Notes under the pieces: generated by a model
Databases searched by the model: none
Told to the model about the DNA's origin: nothing
Seen by the model: the letters and a program-made list of their open reading frames with translations, nothing else
Position numbers and translations under genes: made by a program
Part shown: positions 1 to 7,934 of the stretch, in pieces
Numbering within the stretch: position 1 is the first letter of the stretch
Layout of the letters: each line of letters opens with the position of its first letter
From: Gammaproteobacteria bacterium
GTDB taxonomy: Bacteria; Pseudomonadota; Gammaproteobacteria; Pseudomonadales; Halieaceae
Length of the DNA: 64,000 nt
Reading direction: 5' to 3'
NCBI GenBank assembly: GCA_030427085.1
Contig: JAUHXH010000003.1
Coordinates: forward strand, 62,001 to 126,000

Positions 1-937
1 AGCGCACGATCACGTCACCGGGCTCAATACCACCTTTATCAGCGGGACCATCTTTCGTCAGTTGCGCTACCAGTGCACCCATCGGACGATCCAGACCCAG
101 CGACTCGGCAAGGTTAACGTCCACATCCTGGATGCTCACACCCAGCCAGCCGCGGGTGACCGCACCGTGTTCTTTCAACTGCTCAACAACGTTGATCACC
201 ACGTTCACTGGAATGGAGAACGACAGGCCGATGGAACCACCGGATCGGGTGTAGATCTGCGAATTCACGCCGACCACTTCGCCATCCAGGTTAAACAGCG
301 GCCCACCGGAGTTACCGGGGTTGATGGCCACGTCGGTCTGGATGAAAGGCACATAGTTTTCGCGTTGTTCTGTGGGCAGGCTGCGACCCATCGCACTGAC
401 GATGCCCGCAGTGACTGAATAATCCAGGCCAAAGGGCGAGCCGATGGCCAGCACCCATTCACCTACGTCCAGTTTGTTCGGCTCCGCCAGCTTCAGCGTG
501 GGAAGGTCATCGCCATCAACTTTTAGCAGCGCAAGATCCGAACGCGGGTCAGTACCCACAACTTCAGCATCGAACTCTCGACGGTCAGCCAGGCGAATAG
601 ACACTTCTTCAGCACCTTCCACCACATGGTTGTTGGTCACCACGTAACCGTTATCCGACAGGATAAAGCCGGAACCCACTGCCATGGGGCGCTGCTGCTG
701 AGGCTGCTGCGGCGCGCGACGCTCGAAGAATTTGCGCAGGTAGTCAGGGATTTCCTGCATTTGCGGATGTCGGCCATAGCCGGGCGACTGGGTCACGATG
801 ATCTTCACCACCGCGGGGGAATTGTCTTTCACGATCTCGCGAAAATCCGGCAGCCCTGTGACTGCACTCGCCACCATGGAAGCGCACATCAGGACCAGAC
901 CCACAGCGTAGGCATAGCTTGTCTTGGCTCGATTCAT
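1..937 (-). CDS. mucD: MucD/DegP-type periplasmic serine protease (partial, C-terminus off window)
   Basis: Trypsin-like HtrA/Do-family protease that degrades misfolded envelope proteins. The ATG is at 937 and opens a signal peptide (MNRAKTSYAYAVGLVLMCAS). The catalytic triad is visible: His in TNNHVV, Asp in SDLALLK and Ser in NPGNSGGPLF. A first PDZ domain begins near GWLGVSI and runs off the window edge, so the C-terminus is missing. It lies 51 bp downstream of rseC in the sigma-E operon. This matches the position of mucD in Pseudomonas-type algU-mucABCD clusters, where it limits envelope stress and sigma activation. The family call is firm; the choice between MucD and DegP rests on context. 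Confidence 0.93.
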   Translation of the reverse strand, partial: MNRAKTSYAYAVGLVLMCASMVASAVTGLPDFREIVKDNSPAVVKIIVTQSPGYGRHPQMQEIPDYLRKFFERRAPQQPQQQRPMAVGSGFILSDNGYVVTNNHVVEGAEEVSIRLADRREFDAEVVGTDPRSDLALLKVDGDDLPTLKLAEPNKLDVGEWVLAIGSPFGLDYSVTAGIVSAMGRSLPTEQRENYVPFIQTDVAINPGNSGGPLFNLDGEVVGVNSQIYTRSGGSIGLSFSIPVNVVINVVEQLKEHGAVTRGWLGVSIQDVDVNLAESLGLDRPMGALVAQLTKDGPADKGGIEPGDVIVR

Positions 938-988
938 AACTTCTCCGTGCTCAAGGGTTTCAAAAACAGGTAGGGGTTAAATGGGTAT

Positions 989-1459
989 TCAAGTAGTGGA
1001 AATCAAGGCCGCCTCGCGCGGCGAGGGCCCCAGTAAAACGGGCTGGAAATCGCTGTCGTCGCGATGGCGGCGGGCATGCCAGCGCACTGCTATCAGGCCA
1101 ATACCGAAACCGGTGGCAGCGCCGGCCACTGCCGCCAGATCACCGCCCACCAGGGTTTCGGCGAGGAGCACCCCGGCCAGAATGCCCAGCAGTGGCAACA
1201 CGTAAAGAATGAAAGAGCCGCGTAAAAGCAGCTGTTCGGGAATGCTGATGGTGACAGTGTCGCCCACCTGGTAGCGGCTGGTGTCCTGCCCGCGGGCCAG
1301 CGCGCGCACGAAATTACTGCGGCCGCCGCCCATCTCCTGCATCAGGCCGTGACCACAACCTTTGCGTGCGGAGCAGCTGCCGCAGGTGCTGCGGCGCAAT
1401 GTCTCTACCCAGAGACTGTCGCTTTCCACGGCGACCACGCGCCCGGTTTCCGTTAACAA
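989..1459 (-). CDS. rseC: RseC/MucC family sigma-E regulatory membrane protein
   Basis: Small inner-membrane protein of the RseC/MucC family, a positive modulator of sigma-E signalling that is also linked to SoxR reduction. The N-terminal cysteine cluster CGSCSARKGCGHGL is the family hallmark. Two hydrophobic helices follow (around FILYVLPLLGILAGVLLAE and LAAVAGAATGFGIGLIAV), then a basic tail. I place the start at TTG 1459, one base after the rseB stop, giving 156 aa that begin LLTETGRVV as in the family. An ATG at 1522 would extend it 63 bases into rseB and adds no conserved sequence. Fourth gene of the rpoE operon. Confidence 0.88.
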   Translation of the reverse strand: MLTETGRVVAVESDSLWVETLRRSTCGSCSARKGCGHGLMQEMGGGRSNFVRALARGQDTSRYQVGDTVTISIPEQLLLRGSFILYVLPLLGILAGVLLAETLVGGDLAAVAGAATGFGIGLIAVRWHARRHRDDSDFQPVLLGPSPREAALISTT

Positions 1460-1460
1460 C

Positions 1461-2426
1461 TCAAGGGCTCCAGCGGATCGAATCGACCACCATGCGCGCG
1501 GTATTGAGCGGCACTTCGCCAATTAAAGTGGCGAGCACTACGCCGTCGGCACGTTTGATGCCACGGGTGTAGGTAGTGGTGCCACCCTTGCGCACCATGC
1601 CTTCGCCGGGCGGCAGCGGGCGGTCGGGTTGCTCCAGGAAGATGGAAAACACAGCCAGGCCATCGGTGTAAGTCTGGCTGTGGCCACGTGGGTCAGCATC
1701 GGCAGCCAGGGTGAATCCAGCCGGCAGCCAATGCACATGCCAGGGGGCTACCTGCTTGGCAGCGTGCATCACCGGGTGCTTGGCGTGGTGGGCAGCGGCC
1801 TCGTCGTTGAGCGTAAGCTCCTGATCGGTGCTCGGCGAGCCAACACTGACACTGGCAAACTGGAAGCGCTCCAACGGCACGCCACCCTTGCCAAGAATTT
1901 GCATTTTCATCAGCAAACCGGTTTCTGAATCCAGCGCCAGGCGGTAACCGTAACGGAACATATCCCGCGGGGCGATAGTCAGTTGGATGCTGGGCCGGCC
2001 CGCCACGCGCTCCTGCCCCACCACGTCGATGCGATAAAAGCGGGAGATGCCGCAATCATCGGTGCTGGAGGCATCCAGCCGTAGCAGCTGGTGGCCCGGG
2101 TGGACGCATTCCAGCGGGTGCGCCTTGCGCATTACATCGCCGCCTTTGCCCACCAGTAGGGACATGTGCTCCTCTTCCTGTCCGCCGCTGACACTGTGGC
2201 TGATGTTCATGACCTGAGTGTCGTCACCCCGCTCGTAGGTGACTACCCCCTGGTAATCCACTTCGGACAGGGCGCGCGACATCTTGTCGAGCCAGGCCAG
2301 GGCCCGGGGATCAGTGGAGGGGCATTCGCTGCTGCGGGCCAGAGCCGGAACCAGCGCAGTTGCCAGCAATGCCGGCAACAAAAAAATCTGGCGGACCCGG
2401 GGTGATCGGCGTTGTACTGCGTGCAC
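1461..2426 (-). CDS. rseB: RseB/MucB periplasmic sigma-E regulator
   Basis: Periplasmic sensor that binds the periplasmic part of RseA/MucA and shields it from the DegS-type protease. The 321-residue product has a signal peptide (hydrophobic LLPALLATALVPALA, then ARSSEC). A LolA-like N-terminal fold follows (residues about 40-210, with FRYGYRLALDSETGLL) and then the smaller RseB C-terminal domain (TYTRGIKRADGVVLATLIGEVP). The start is GTG 2426, preceded by GGGAG at suitable spacing. It begins 15 bases after rseA and abuts rseC, consistent with one transcript. Confidence 0.92.
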   Translation of the reverse strand: MHAVQRRSPRVRQIFLLPALLATALVPALARSSECPSTDPRALAWLDKMSRALSEVDYQGVVTYERGDDTQVMNISHSVSGGQEEEHMSLLVGKGGDVMRKAHPLECVHPGHQLLRLDASSTDDCGISRFYRIDVVGQERVAGRPSIQLTIAPRDMFRYGYRLALDSETGLLMKMQILGKGGVPLERFQFASVSVGSPSTDQELTLNDEAAAHHAKHPVMHAAKQVAPWHVHWLPAGFTLAADADPRGHSQTYTDGLAVFSIFLEQPDRPLPPGEGMVRKGGTTTYTRGIKRADGVVLATLIGEVPLNTARMVVDSIRWSP

Positions 2427-2441
2427 TACGACTCCCTTCCC

Positions 2442-3047
2442 TTACAGCGCTTCGACTTTGGCGTAGGGCACCATGCCCTGGGGTGTGTTCAATGACGCGT
2501 GGGCCGCGTGATCGGCCATGTAGCGCTCCATATTGCGGCGGGCCAACTCGCGGTAAACGGCGCGAACTTCGGCGCGATTGGGTGACAGCGGCTGGGAGCC
2601 GTAGGTCATTTGTACCGGTACGGCACCGGAGCGATTCAACATACCCACGGGCGATACGCCCGAAGCGATGCTGACCGGCGGATTGTAACCGCTGCTGTCG
2701 CCGCTCTGCCCCCACTGTACGCCTCCCACTACCACCACAGCGGCGACCGAGGCGGCAACCGCCAGACTGGCGACGGGACGTAACAGGGATTGGATTTTGC
2801 TGGGTTGGGCGGAGGGTGTTTCGGAGGTTTCTGCCTCGCCCGTGATGGCGGCGCGAACACCGGCGGAGATATCGATCGACAGGGAGGCAGTCGCTTGCCC
2901 GCCGATGGCATTGCGAACCGCGTGGTAACGTACCCAGGTCTGGCGCAGCTCCTTGTCGCCACTGTGTTTCAGGAGTCGTTCCAGCTCCAGTTCGCTGGCC
3001 CGGTCATCCATCAGGGCTGAGAGGGATTCACGCATCAATTCTGACAT
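2442..3047 (-). CDS. rseA: RseA/MucA anti-sigma-E factor
   Basis: Inner-membrane anti-sigma factor that holds RpoE inactive until regulated proteolysis. The cytoplasmic N-terminus (MSELMRESLSALMDDRASEL, residues 1-50) is the RseA_N sigma-binding domain. A single membrane segment lies near residues 92-112 (SLAVAASVAAVVVVGG), followed by a periplasmic domain of about 85 residues that should bind RseB. Length (201 aa) fits the family. It starts at ATG 3047, 30 bases after rpoE. No mucA-type truncation is present. Confidence 0.93.
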   Translation of the reverse strand: MSELMRESLSALMDDRASELELERLLKHSGDKELRQTWVRYHAVRNAIGGQATASLSIDISAGVRAAITGEAETSETPSAQPSKIQSLLRPVASLAVAASVAAVVVVGGVQWGQSGDSSGYNPPVSIASGVSPVGMLNRSGAVPVQMTYGSQPLSPNRAEVRAVYRELARRNMERYMADHAAHASLNTPQGMVPYAKVEAL

Positions 3048-3077
3048 GCTCGTTCCTTTCGCGCGGTGCGCGATTGT

Positions 3078-3677
3078 TTACTGTTGCGCCTGTGCAGGCG
3101 CGCCATCCAACTGCAGTTTTACCTGCTTGTCTATTGCCTCACGTGCGCGGAAGATCCGCGAACGCACCGTACCGACAGGGCAATCCATTACCTCGGCGAT
3201 ATCCTCGTAACTCAGACCATCAAATTCACGCAAAGTTACCGCAGTGCGTAAATCATCCGGCAAATCGCTGATGGCCTGCTCCACCACGGCCCGCAACTCT
3301 TCACCGAACAGTGTCTCTTCCGGTGAGCTGTGATCCCGCAGCGCACCGCCACCTTCGTAGTACTCTGCATCCTCGATTTCCACATCACTGCCGGGTGGAC
3401 GCCGGGAACGGGACACCAGATGGTTTTTGGCGGTATTGATCGCAATCCGGTATAGCCAGGTGTAAAAGGCGCTGTCCCCGCGGAAATTGGGCAGGGCGCG
3501 ATACGCCTTGATGAATGCCTCCTGGGCAACATCCTGTACCTCGCTGGCGTCGTGCACGTAGCGGCTGATCAGGCCCAGAATCTTGTGCTGGTATTTCAAT
3601 ACCAGCAGATCAAAGGCTCGCGAATCGCCGCGTTGTACCTTGGCTACCAGTTGTTTGTCGCTCTGTTCGGCGGTCAC
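3078..3677 (-). CDS. rpoE: RNA polymerase sigma factor RpoE/AlgU (ECF, extracytoplasmic stress)
   Basis: Sigma-E, which directs transcription of envelope-stress genes. Region 2 (residues about 20-90) carries KYQHKILGLISRY and DVAQEAFIKAYRALPNFRGD. Region 4 (about 130-185) carries the helix-turn-helix DGLSYEDIAEVMDCPVGTVRSRI. Length 199 aa is usual. The start is GTG 3677 with GGAGG ten bases upstream. It heads rpoE-rseA-rseB-rseC-mucD, and a good sigma-E consensus promoter lies about 70 bases upstream, so positive autoregulation is expected. Confidence 0.96.
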   Translation of the reverse strand: MTAEQSDKQLVAKVQRGDSRAFDLLVLKYQHKILGLISRYVHDASEVQDVAQEAFIKAYRALPNFRGDSAFYTWLYRIAINTAKNHLVSRSRRPPGSDVEIEDAEYYEGGGALRDHSSPEETLFGEELRAVVEQAISDLPDDLRTAVTLREFDGLSYEDIAEVMDCPVGTVRSRIFRAREAIDKQVKLQLDGAPAQAQQ

Positions 3678-3743
3678 GCCCCGCTATCCTCCGTGAAGCC
3701 TGGCCACCTGCCGACAGCGGCGTCCCCCGTAAAGTACCGATTG

Positions 3744-3770
3744 TAAGAGGGATGATTCGTCACAAAGTTC
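3744..3770 (-). promoter_or_regulatory. Sigma-E-type promoter of the rpoE operon
   Basis: On the minus strand GAACTT (3770-3765) is followed by a 16-base spacer and TCTTA (3748-3744). The sigma-E/AlgU consensus is GAACTT with 16-17 bases to TCtgA. It reads toward rpoE and sits 67 bases from its GTG, as expected for an autoregulated sigma-E promoter. Confidence 0.75.
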
Positions 3771-3821
3771 CCCGGTGAGAAAATTCCTTTCTGGGCGGCT
3801 GCTCGTATATACTCGCCCATC

Positions 3822-3837
3822 GCCCCCGATTGGGGGC
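3822..3837 (+). other. Short hairpin in the nadB leader
   Basis: GCCCCC, loop GATT, GGGGGC gives a perfect 6-bp stem between a possible -10 hexamer (TATACT, 3808-3813) and nadB. No T-run follows, so it is not a terminator. It may affect the nadB mRNA leader; function unknown. Confidence 0.35.
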
Positions 3838-3894
3838 TAAGTAATTGAGAAGCATGGACTATTTTGGGCCGCAAGGCCAGTAATGCAAGGGCTG

Positions 3895-5481
3895 ATGAGC
3901 GCACGACACGAACACGATGTACTCGTTATTGGCAGCGGTGCCGCCGGCTTATCGGCGGCTTTACGCCTGCCTGCCCATTATCGAATTGCGGTGATCTCCA
4001 AGGCCGAACTGACCCAGGGCTCCACCTTCTGGGCCCAGGGCGGCATGGCTGCGGTGCTGCACACCAAAGACACCGTCGATTCCCATGTAGAGGATACCCT
4101 CAACGCCGGCGCCGGCCTGTGCCACCGCGACGCGGTGGAATTCACCGTGCGCGAAAGCCGGGCGGCAGTGGAGTGGCTGGTGGACCAGGGCGTGGATTTC
4201 GACCGCTGGCACGAAACCGACCACAGCGACTTTCATCTCACCCGCGAAGGCGGACACAGTCGGCGCCGGATTATTCACGCCGCAGACGCCACCGGCCGCG
4301 CGATTTCCGAGGTACTGACGGAACGGGCCCTGGCGGCTGAGAATATTGAAACCTTCGAACACCGGGTAGCGGTGGACCTGGTAGTGCGCGACGGCCACTG
4401 CCACGGGGCCTACATCCTGAATCGCGCCACCGGCAATGTGGAACTGTTCAGTGCCCGTGCCGTGGTCCTGGCCACTGGCGGGGCCAGCAAGGCCTACCTT
4501 TATACCAGCAACCCCGATGGGGCCAGCGGCGACGGCATCGCCATGGCCTGGCGGGCGGGCTGCCGTGTGGCAAACCTGGAATTCAACCAGTTCCACCCGA
4601 CTTGCCTGTACCACCCCAAAGCCAAGTCCTTTCTGATCTCTGAAGCCCTGCGCGGAGAAGGTGGCCTGCTGCGACTGCCGGACGGCGAGCGCTTCATGCA
4701 GCGCTTCGATGAACGCGCGGAACTGGCGCCCCGCGATATCGTGGCCCGCGCCATCGACCACGAGATGAAGCGCCTTGGTGTGGATTGCGTGTACCTGGAT
4801 ATCTCCCACAAGCCGCTGGAATTTATCGAATCCCACTTTCCCACCATCGCTGCGCGTTGCCGGGAATTTGGAATCGACATCAGCAAGGAACCCATTCCCG
4901 TCGTACCCGCCGCGCATTACACCTGCGGCGGCGTAGTGGTGGATACCAACGGCAGCACGGATGTGGCCGGCCTGTATGCCATTGGTGAGACTTCATTTAC
5001 CGGGCTACACGGTGCCAATCGCATGGCCAGCAACTCACTGCTGGAATGCATCGTCTACGCCACTGCCAGCGCGGCCCACATCAGCCAACACTTTGACGCT
5101 TTCCCGCCGCCCGGCGACGCGCCGAACTGGGATGAAAGCCAGGTGACCGACTCCGACGAAGACGTGGTGATCTCCCACAACTGGGATGAGCTGCGCCGCT
5201 TCATGTGGGACTACGTGGGGATTGTGCGCACCAACAAACGGCTGGCGCGTGCCCAGCACCGGATTGAAATGCTGCAGGCGGAGATCGCCGAGTACTACAG
5301 CAACTACAAGGTCAGTAATGACCTGCTGGAATTGCGTAACCTGGCGATGGTCGCGCAGCTGATGATCCGCTGCGCCCAGTCGCGCAAGGAAAGCCGCGGC
5401 CTGCACTTCACGCTGAATTACCCGGAGTTGTTGGACGAAGCTCGCGATACGGTGCTCACCCCCGACAACAGCCCCGGCTGA
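3895..5481 (+). CDS. nadB: L-aspartate oxidase NadB
   Basis: Flavoenzyme oxidising L-aspartate to iminoaspartate, the first step of de novo NAD synthesis (partner NadA). The N-terminal FAD-binding motif is [17 protein letters not shown]. Family blocks seen include [44 protein letters not shown] and the C-terminal [20 protein letters not shown]. The C-terminal helical domain ([12 protein letters not shown]) is present. I prefer ATG 3895 ([13 protein letters not shown]), preceded by AAGGG, over ATG 3883, which adds four residues. It diverges from the rpoE operon, the arrangement also found in pseudomonads. Confidence 0.96.
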   Translation: MSARHEHDVLVIGSGAAGLSAALRLPAHYRIAVISKAELTQGSTFWAQGGMAAVLHTKDTVDSHVEDTLNAGAGLCHRDAVEFTVRESRAAVEWLVDQGVDFDRWHETDHSDFHLTREGGHSRRRIIHAADATGRAISEVLTERALAAENIETFEHRVAVDLVVRDGHCHGAYILNRATGNVELFSARAVVLATGGASKAYLYTSNPDGASGDGIAMAWRAGCRVANLEFNQFHPTCLYHPKAKSFLISEALRGEGGLLRLPDGERFMQRFDERAELAPRDIVARAIDHEMKRLGVDCVYLDISHKPLEFIESHFPTIAARCREFGIDISKEPIPVVPAAHYTCGGVVVDTNGSTDVAGLYAIGETSFTGLHGANRMASNSLLECIVYATASAAHISQHFDAFPPPGDAPNWDESQVTDSDEDVVISHNWDELRRFMWDYVGIVRTNKRLARAQHRIEMLQAEIAEYYSNYKVSNDLLELRNLAMVAQLMIRCAQSRKESRGLHFTLNYPELLDEARDTVLTPDNSPG

Positions 5482-5498
5482 GCGTCCCGTTCAGGCTA

Positions 5499-5945
5499 CT
5501 AGTTTGGCTCGAGGCGCAGGCGAACACGCAATCGCCGCAGACTGTCGGCATCGCTCGCATCCGACAGCAGGAAAAAGTGATAGCGCTTGCGGTACGTTAA
5601 GTCGCGCAGCGAAAACGCCGTAACCCAGTCAAGGCAAGTTACCGGCCCCACCGGCTGTACAGACTGCCACTGCCCCCGCCAATGCAACAGCCAGTCCTCA
5701 CCGTACACCTCGATGGTTGCCGCCCGGTTGCGGGCCCGCTGCTCCAGCCATACCAGCACTGCCAGTATCAGTACTGCCGGTACACCCTGCCACCAATGCA
5801 AACGCCACAGGTAATAAAGGCTCAGCCCCGAACAGGCCAGAACCGGGAGGAGGATGGCTCGCGCCAGATAGCGCGAGGGCTGTAGTTCAACGCGGAGTGC
5901 GGGCGAAGGCGAGAATCTGGTCGACGATGGTGGCGAGTTCGGCAT
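5499..5945 (-). CDS. ygfX: YgfX/CptA-like inner-membrane protein
   Basis: Small membrane protein of the YgfX family, encoded next to sdhE in many gammaproteobacteria; in E. coli YgfX was described as affecting cytoskeletal proteins (CptA). Two hydrophobic segments are visible (AILLPVLACSGLSLYYLW and GVPAVLILAVLVWLEQ). A beta-rich cytoplasmic tail follows, containing EDWLLHWRGQW and TYRKRYHFFLLSDA. ATG 5945 gives 148 aa and overlaps the end of sdhE by 59 bases. The conserved part begins near RVELQPSRY, where no standard start codon exists, so the true start is uncertain. Confidence 0.75.
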   Translation of the reverse strand: MPNSPPSSTRFSPSPALRVELQPSRYLARAILLPVLACSGLSLYYLWRLHWWQGVPAVLILAVLVWLEQRARNRAATIEVYGEDWLLHWRGQWQSVQPVGPVTCLDWVTAFSLRDLTYRKRYHFFLLSDASDADSLRRLRVRLRLEPN

Positions 5946-6144
5946 CTTGCGGGCGCTCCCTGCCCAGGAACCAGGCAAACAATTCCTGGTCCTCACACTC
6001 CATCAGCTGCCGGAAGCGCGCCTGATCCTCCGCCGACAACTCGGCAAAACGCTGGTCCACGAAGGGTGCCAGCACCAGGTCCAGTTCCAGCATGCCGCGC
6101 CGGGCGGCCCAGCGCATTCGTTTCAGTTCCGCCGCGTCTGTCAT
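5887..6144 (-). CDS. sdhE: FAD assembly factor SdhE
   Basis: Small soluble factor (85 aa) that promotes covalent FAD attachment to succinate dehydrogenase SdhA. The diagnostic RGxxE motif appears in RRGMLELDLVLAPFV, followed by FRQLMECEDQELFAWFLGRE, a near-perfect family signature. ATG 6144 is chosen; an upstream in-frame TTG (6150) adds only two residues. Its end overlaps ygfX, so the two are probably translated from one message. Confidence 0.93.
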   Translation of the reverse strand: MTDAAELKRMRWAARRGMLELDLVLAPFVDQRFAELSAEDQARFRQLMECEDQELFAWFLGRERPQDAELATIVDQILAFARTPR

Positions 6145-6276
6145 TTCCAATGAGCTTCCTGGGAGTAATGGCGCGACATTATACCCGAGCCCGCGCCGTT
6201 ACGAGTGCCGGCAAGCTGACAGCGGCTCACAGCTTGACTACTATAGTCGCCCTGCCCTCTCCGCTGGAACATCACA

Positions 6277-7209
6277 TTGAGCCACCGCTATACAGAACTG
6301 GACAACGAAGCCCTGCTGCACATTGAAGGCCCGGACGCCAGCAAGTTCGCCCAGGGGCAGTTCACCTGCGACCTGCGCCAGTTGAGTGAACAACAGGCTT
6401 TGTTGGGCGCCTACTGCAATCCGCAGGGCCGCATGGTGTGTGACTTTCTGCTGGCCCAACCCGGTGCCGATCATCTGGTGCTGCGCATGCGCGCGGACAT
6501 CGTGGACCAGGCCGCCAGCGTGATCGGCAAATACATCCTGTTCTCCAAGGCCGAGATAATCCAGCCACCGACCTGGCGCTGCTTCGGGTTGTGGGGGGAA
6601 GGTGCCGGAAGTTGGGTGGCGCAGCAAGCCGGCAACGAGCTGGCGGAACCGCTGGCCAGCGTTGCTTTCGGTAATGGCGCCATCGTTCGGGTACCTGGCG
6701 AGGATGCCCGCTTTGAGTGCTATCTGCCCGCAGACGCCGCTGAAGATTTTGTCGCAGCGCTAGCCGAAAACGGTGAAGCCGGTACTCGCAGCGAGTGGGA
6801 ACTGGGCAGTATCGTGGCCGGCATGGCCCGCATCGAAGCCCCCACTGTGGAAGAGTTCATCCCACAGATGCTCAACTACGACCTCAGCGGCCATGTCAGC
6901 TTCACCAAAGGTTGTTACACCGGCCAGGAAGTGGTGGCTCGAATGCACTACCGCGGGAAACCCAAGCGGCGATTGTATCGCGCAACAGTGGTAGCGACTG
7001 CCCCGGAAGCCGGTACTGCATTGTTCAGCGCGGCAGCATCACAAGCCGTGGGGAATATCATCAACGCGGTGCCCGAGGCCGATGGCGCGCAAGTACTGTT
7101 CAATGCCACTGAGGCCGGCCTTGAACAGGGCCTGCATCTTGAGAGTATTGAGGGACCAGATTTGGAACTCCTGCCCCTACCCGCCAATTTGCAGCCCGCG
7201 ACGGACTAA
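6277..7209 (+). CDS. ygfZ: YgfZ/GcvT folate-binding protein
   Basis: Tetrahydrofolate-binding protein that supports assembly or repair of certain iron-sulfur enzymes such as MiaB. The signature KGCYTGQEVVARMHYRG, with the conserved cysteine, is intact at residues about 210-227. The N-terminal GcvT-like part (LLHIEGPDASKFAQGQFTCD) is also typical. The start is TTG 6277 (MSHRYTELD), because no ATG or GTG precedes the conserved block. It diverges from sdhE-ygfX with about 130 bases between. Confidence 0.92.
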   Translation: MSHRYTELDNEALLHIEGPDASKFAQGQFTCDLRQLSEQQALLGAYCNPQGRMVCDFLLAQPGADHLVLRMRADIVDQAASVIGKYILFSKAEIIQPPTWRCFGLWGEGAGSWVAQQAGNELAEPLASVAFGNGAIVRVPGEDARFECYLPADAAEDFVAALAENGEAGTRSEWELGSIVAGMARIEAPTVEEFIPQMLNYDLSGHVSFTKGCYTGQEVVARMHYRGKPKRRLYRATVVATAPEAGTALFSAAASQAVGNIINAVPEADGAQVLFNATEAGLEQGLHLESIEGPDLELLPLPANLQPATD

Positions 7210-7238
7210 ACCCCGGATTCACGCAGCGCCAGCTGCGT

Positions 7239-7934
7239 TCAATCGTTTACCTGATCGGGCAAACGCCACTCAATGGGTACCTCGCCCCGGGACTGCAGGT
7301 ACTCATTCGCCGCAGCAAAATGCCCGCAGCCAAAAAAGCCCCGATGTGCGCTCAGTGGCGAGGGGTGCGGCGCTTTCAGCACGCAGTGTTTTTGACCGTC
7401 GATGTGCGCACCCTTGCGCTGAGCGTAGGCGCCCCAGAGCATGAACACCACGCCCTCTCGGTGAGCGTTGATCGCTTCGATCACACGATCGGTAAATTGC
7501 TCCCAACCCTGCCCCTGATGGGACGCCGCCCTGCCCCGCTCCACTGACAACACGCTGTTCAGCAACAACACACCCTGATCGGCCCAGGCGGTGAGGCAAC
7601 CGTGCGCGGGCATTTCGATGTCCAGTTCCTGGCGAATTTCCTTGTAGATATTCACCAGTGACGGCGGCAACGGCACACCCGGGCGCACTGAAAAACACAG
7701 CCCGTGTGCCTGGTCGTCACCGTGGTAGGGGTCCTGCCCCAGTATCACCACTTTCACTTTATCGAGCGGGGTATGATTCAGGGCGTTAAACATTTCCTTG
7801 CCGGGCGGGAAGATCACCTTGCCGGCGCTTTTTTCCTGCCGTAGGAACGTTTTCAGCGCCAGCATGTAGGGCTGTTCGAACTCCGGCGCCAACTTCCGCA
7901 GCCAGCTCTCCTCCAGTTGGATCTCACTGGCCAT
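7239..7934 (-). CDS. ung: Uracil-DNA glycosylase
   Basis: Family 1 UDG, which excises uracil from DNA in base-excision repair. The water-activating motif GQDPYHG (Asp about 68) and the leucine-loop motif [13 protein letters not shown] are intact; LLLNSVLSV is the conserved uracil-pocket strand. 231 aa. The ATG at 7934 overlaps the TGA of the upstream cofCGH gene by one base (TGATG), so it appears to be the last, translationally coupled gene of the F420 operon. That is an unusual context for ung. Confidence 0.96.
   Translation of the reverse strand: MASEIQLEESWLRKLAPEFEQPYMLALKTFLRQEKSAGKVIFPPGKEMFNALNHTPLDKVKVVILGQDPYHGDDQAHGLCFSVRPGVPLPPSLVNIYKEIRQELDIEMPAHGCLTAWADQGVLLLNSVLSVERGRAASHQGQGWEQFTDRVIEAINAHREGVVFMLWGAYAQRKGAHIDGQKHCVLKAPHPSPLSAHRGFFGCGHFAAANEYLQSRGEVPIEWRLPDQVND

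Noticed and set aside
3961-4917. 318-codon minus-strand open frame inside nadB
   Set aside because: Antisense shadow of a conserved enzyme; no recognisable motif.
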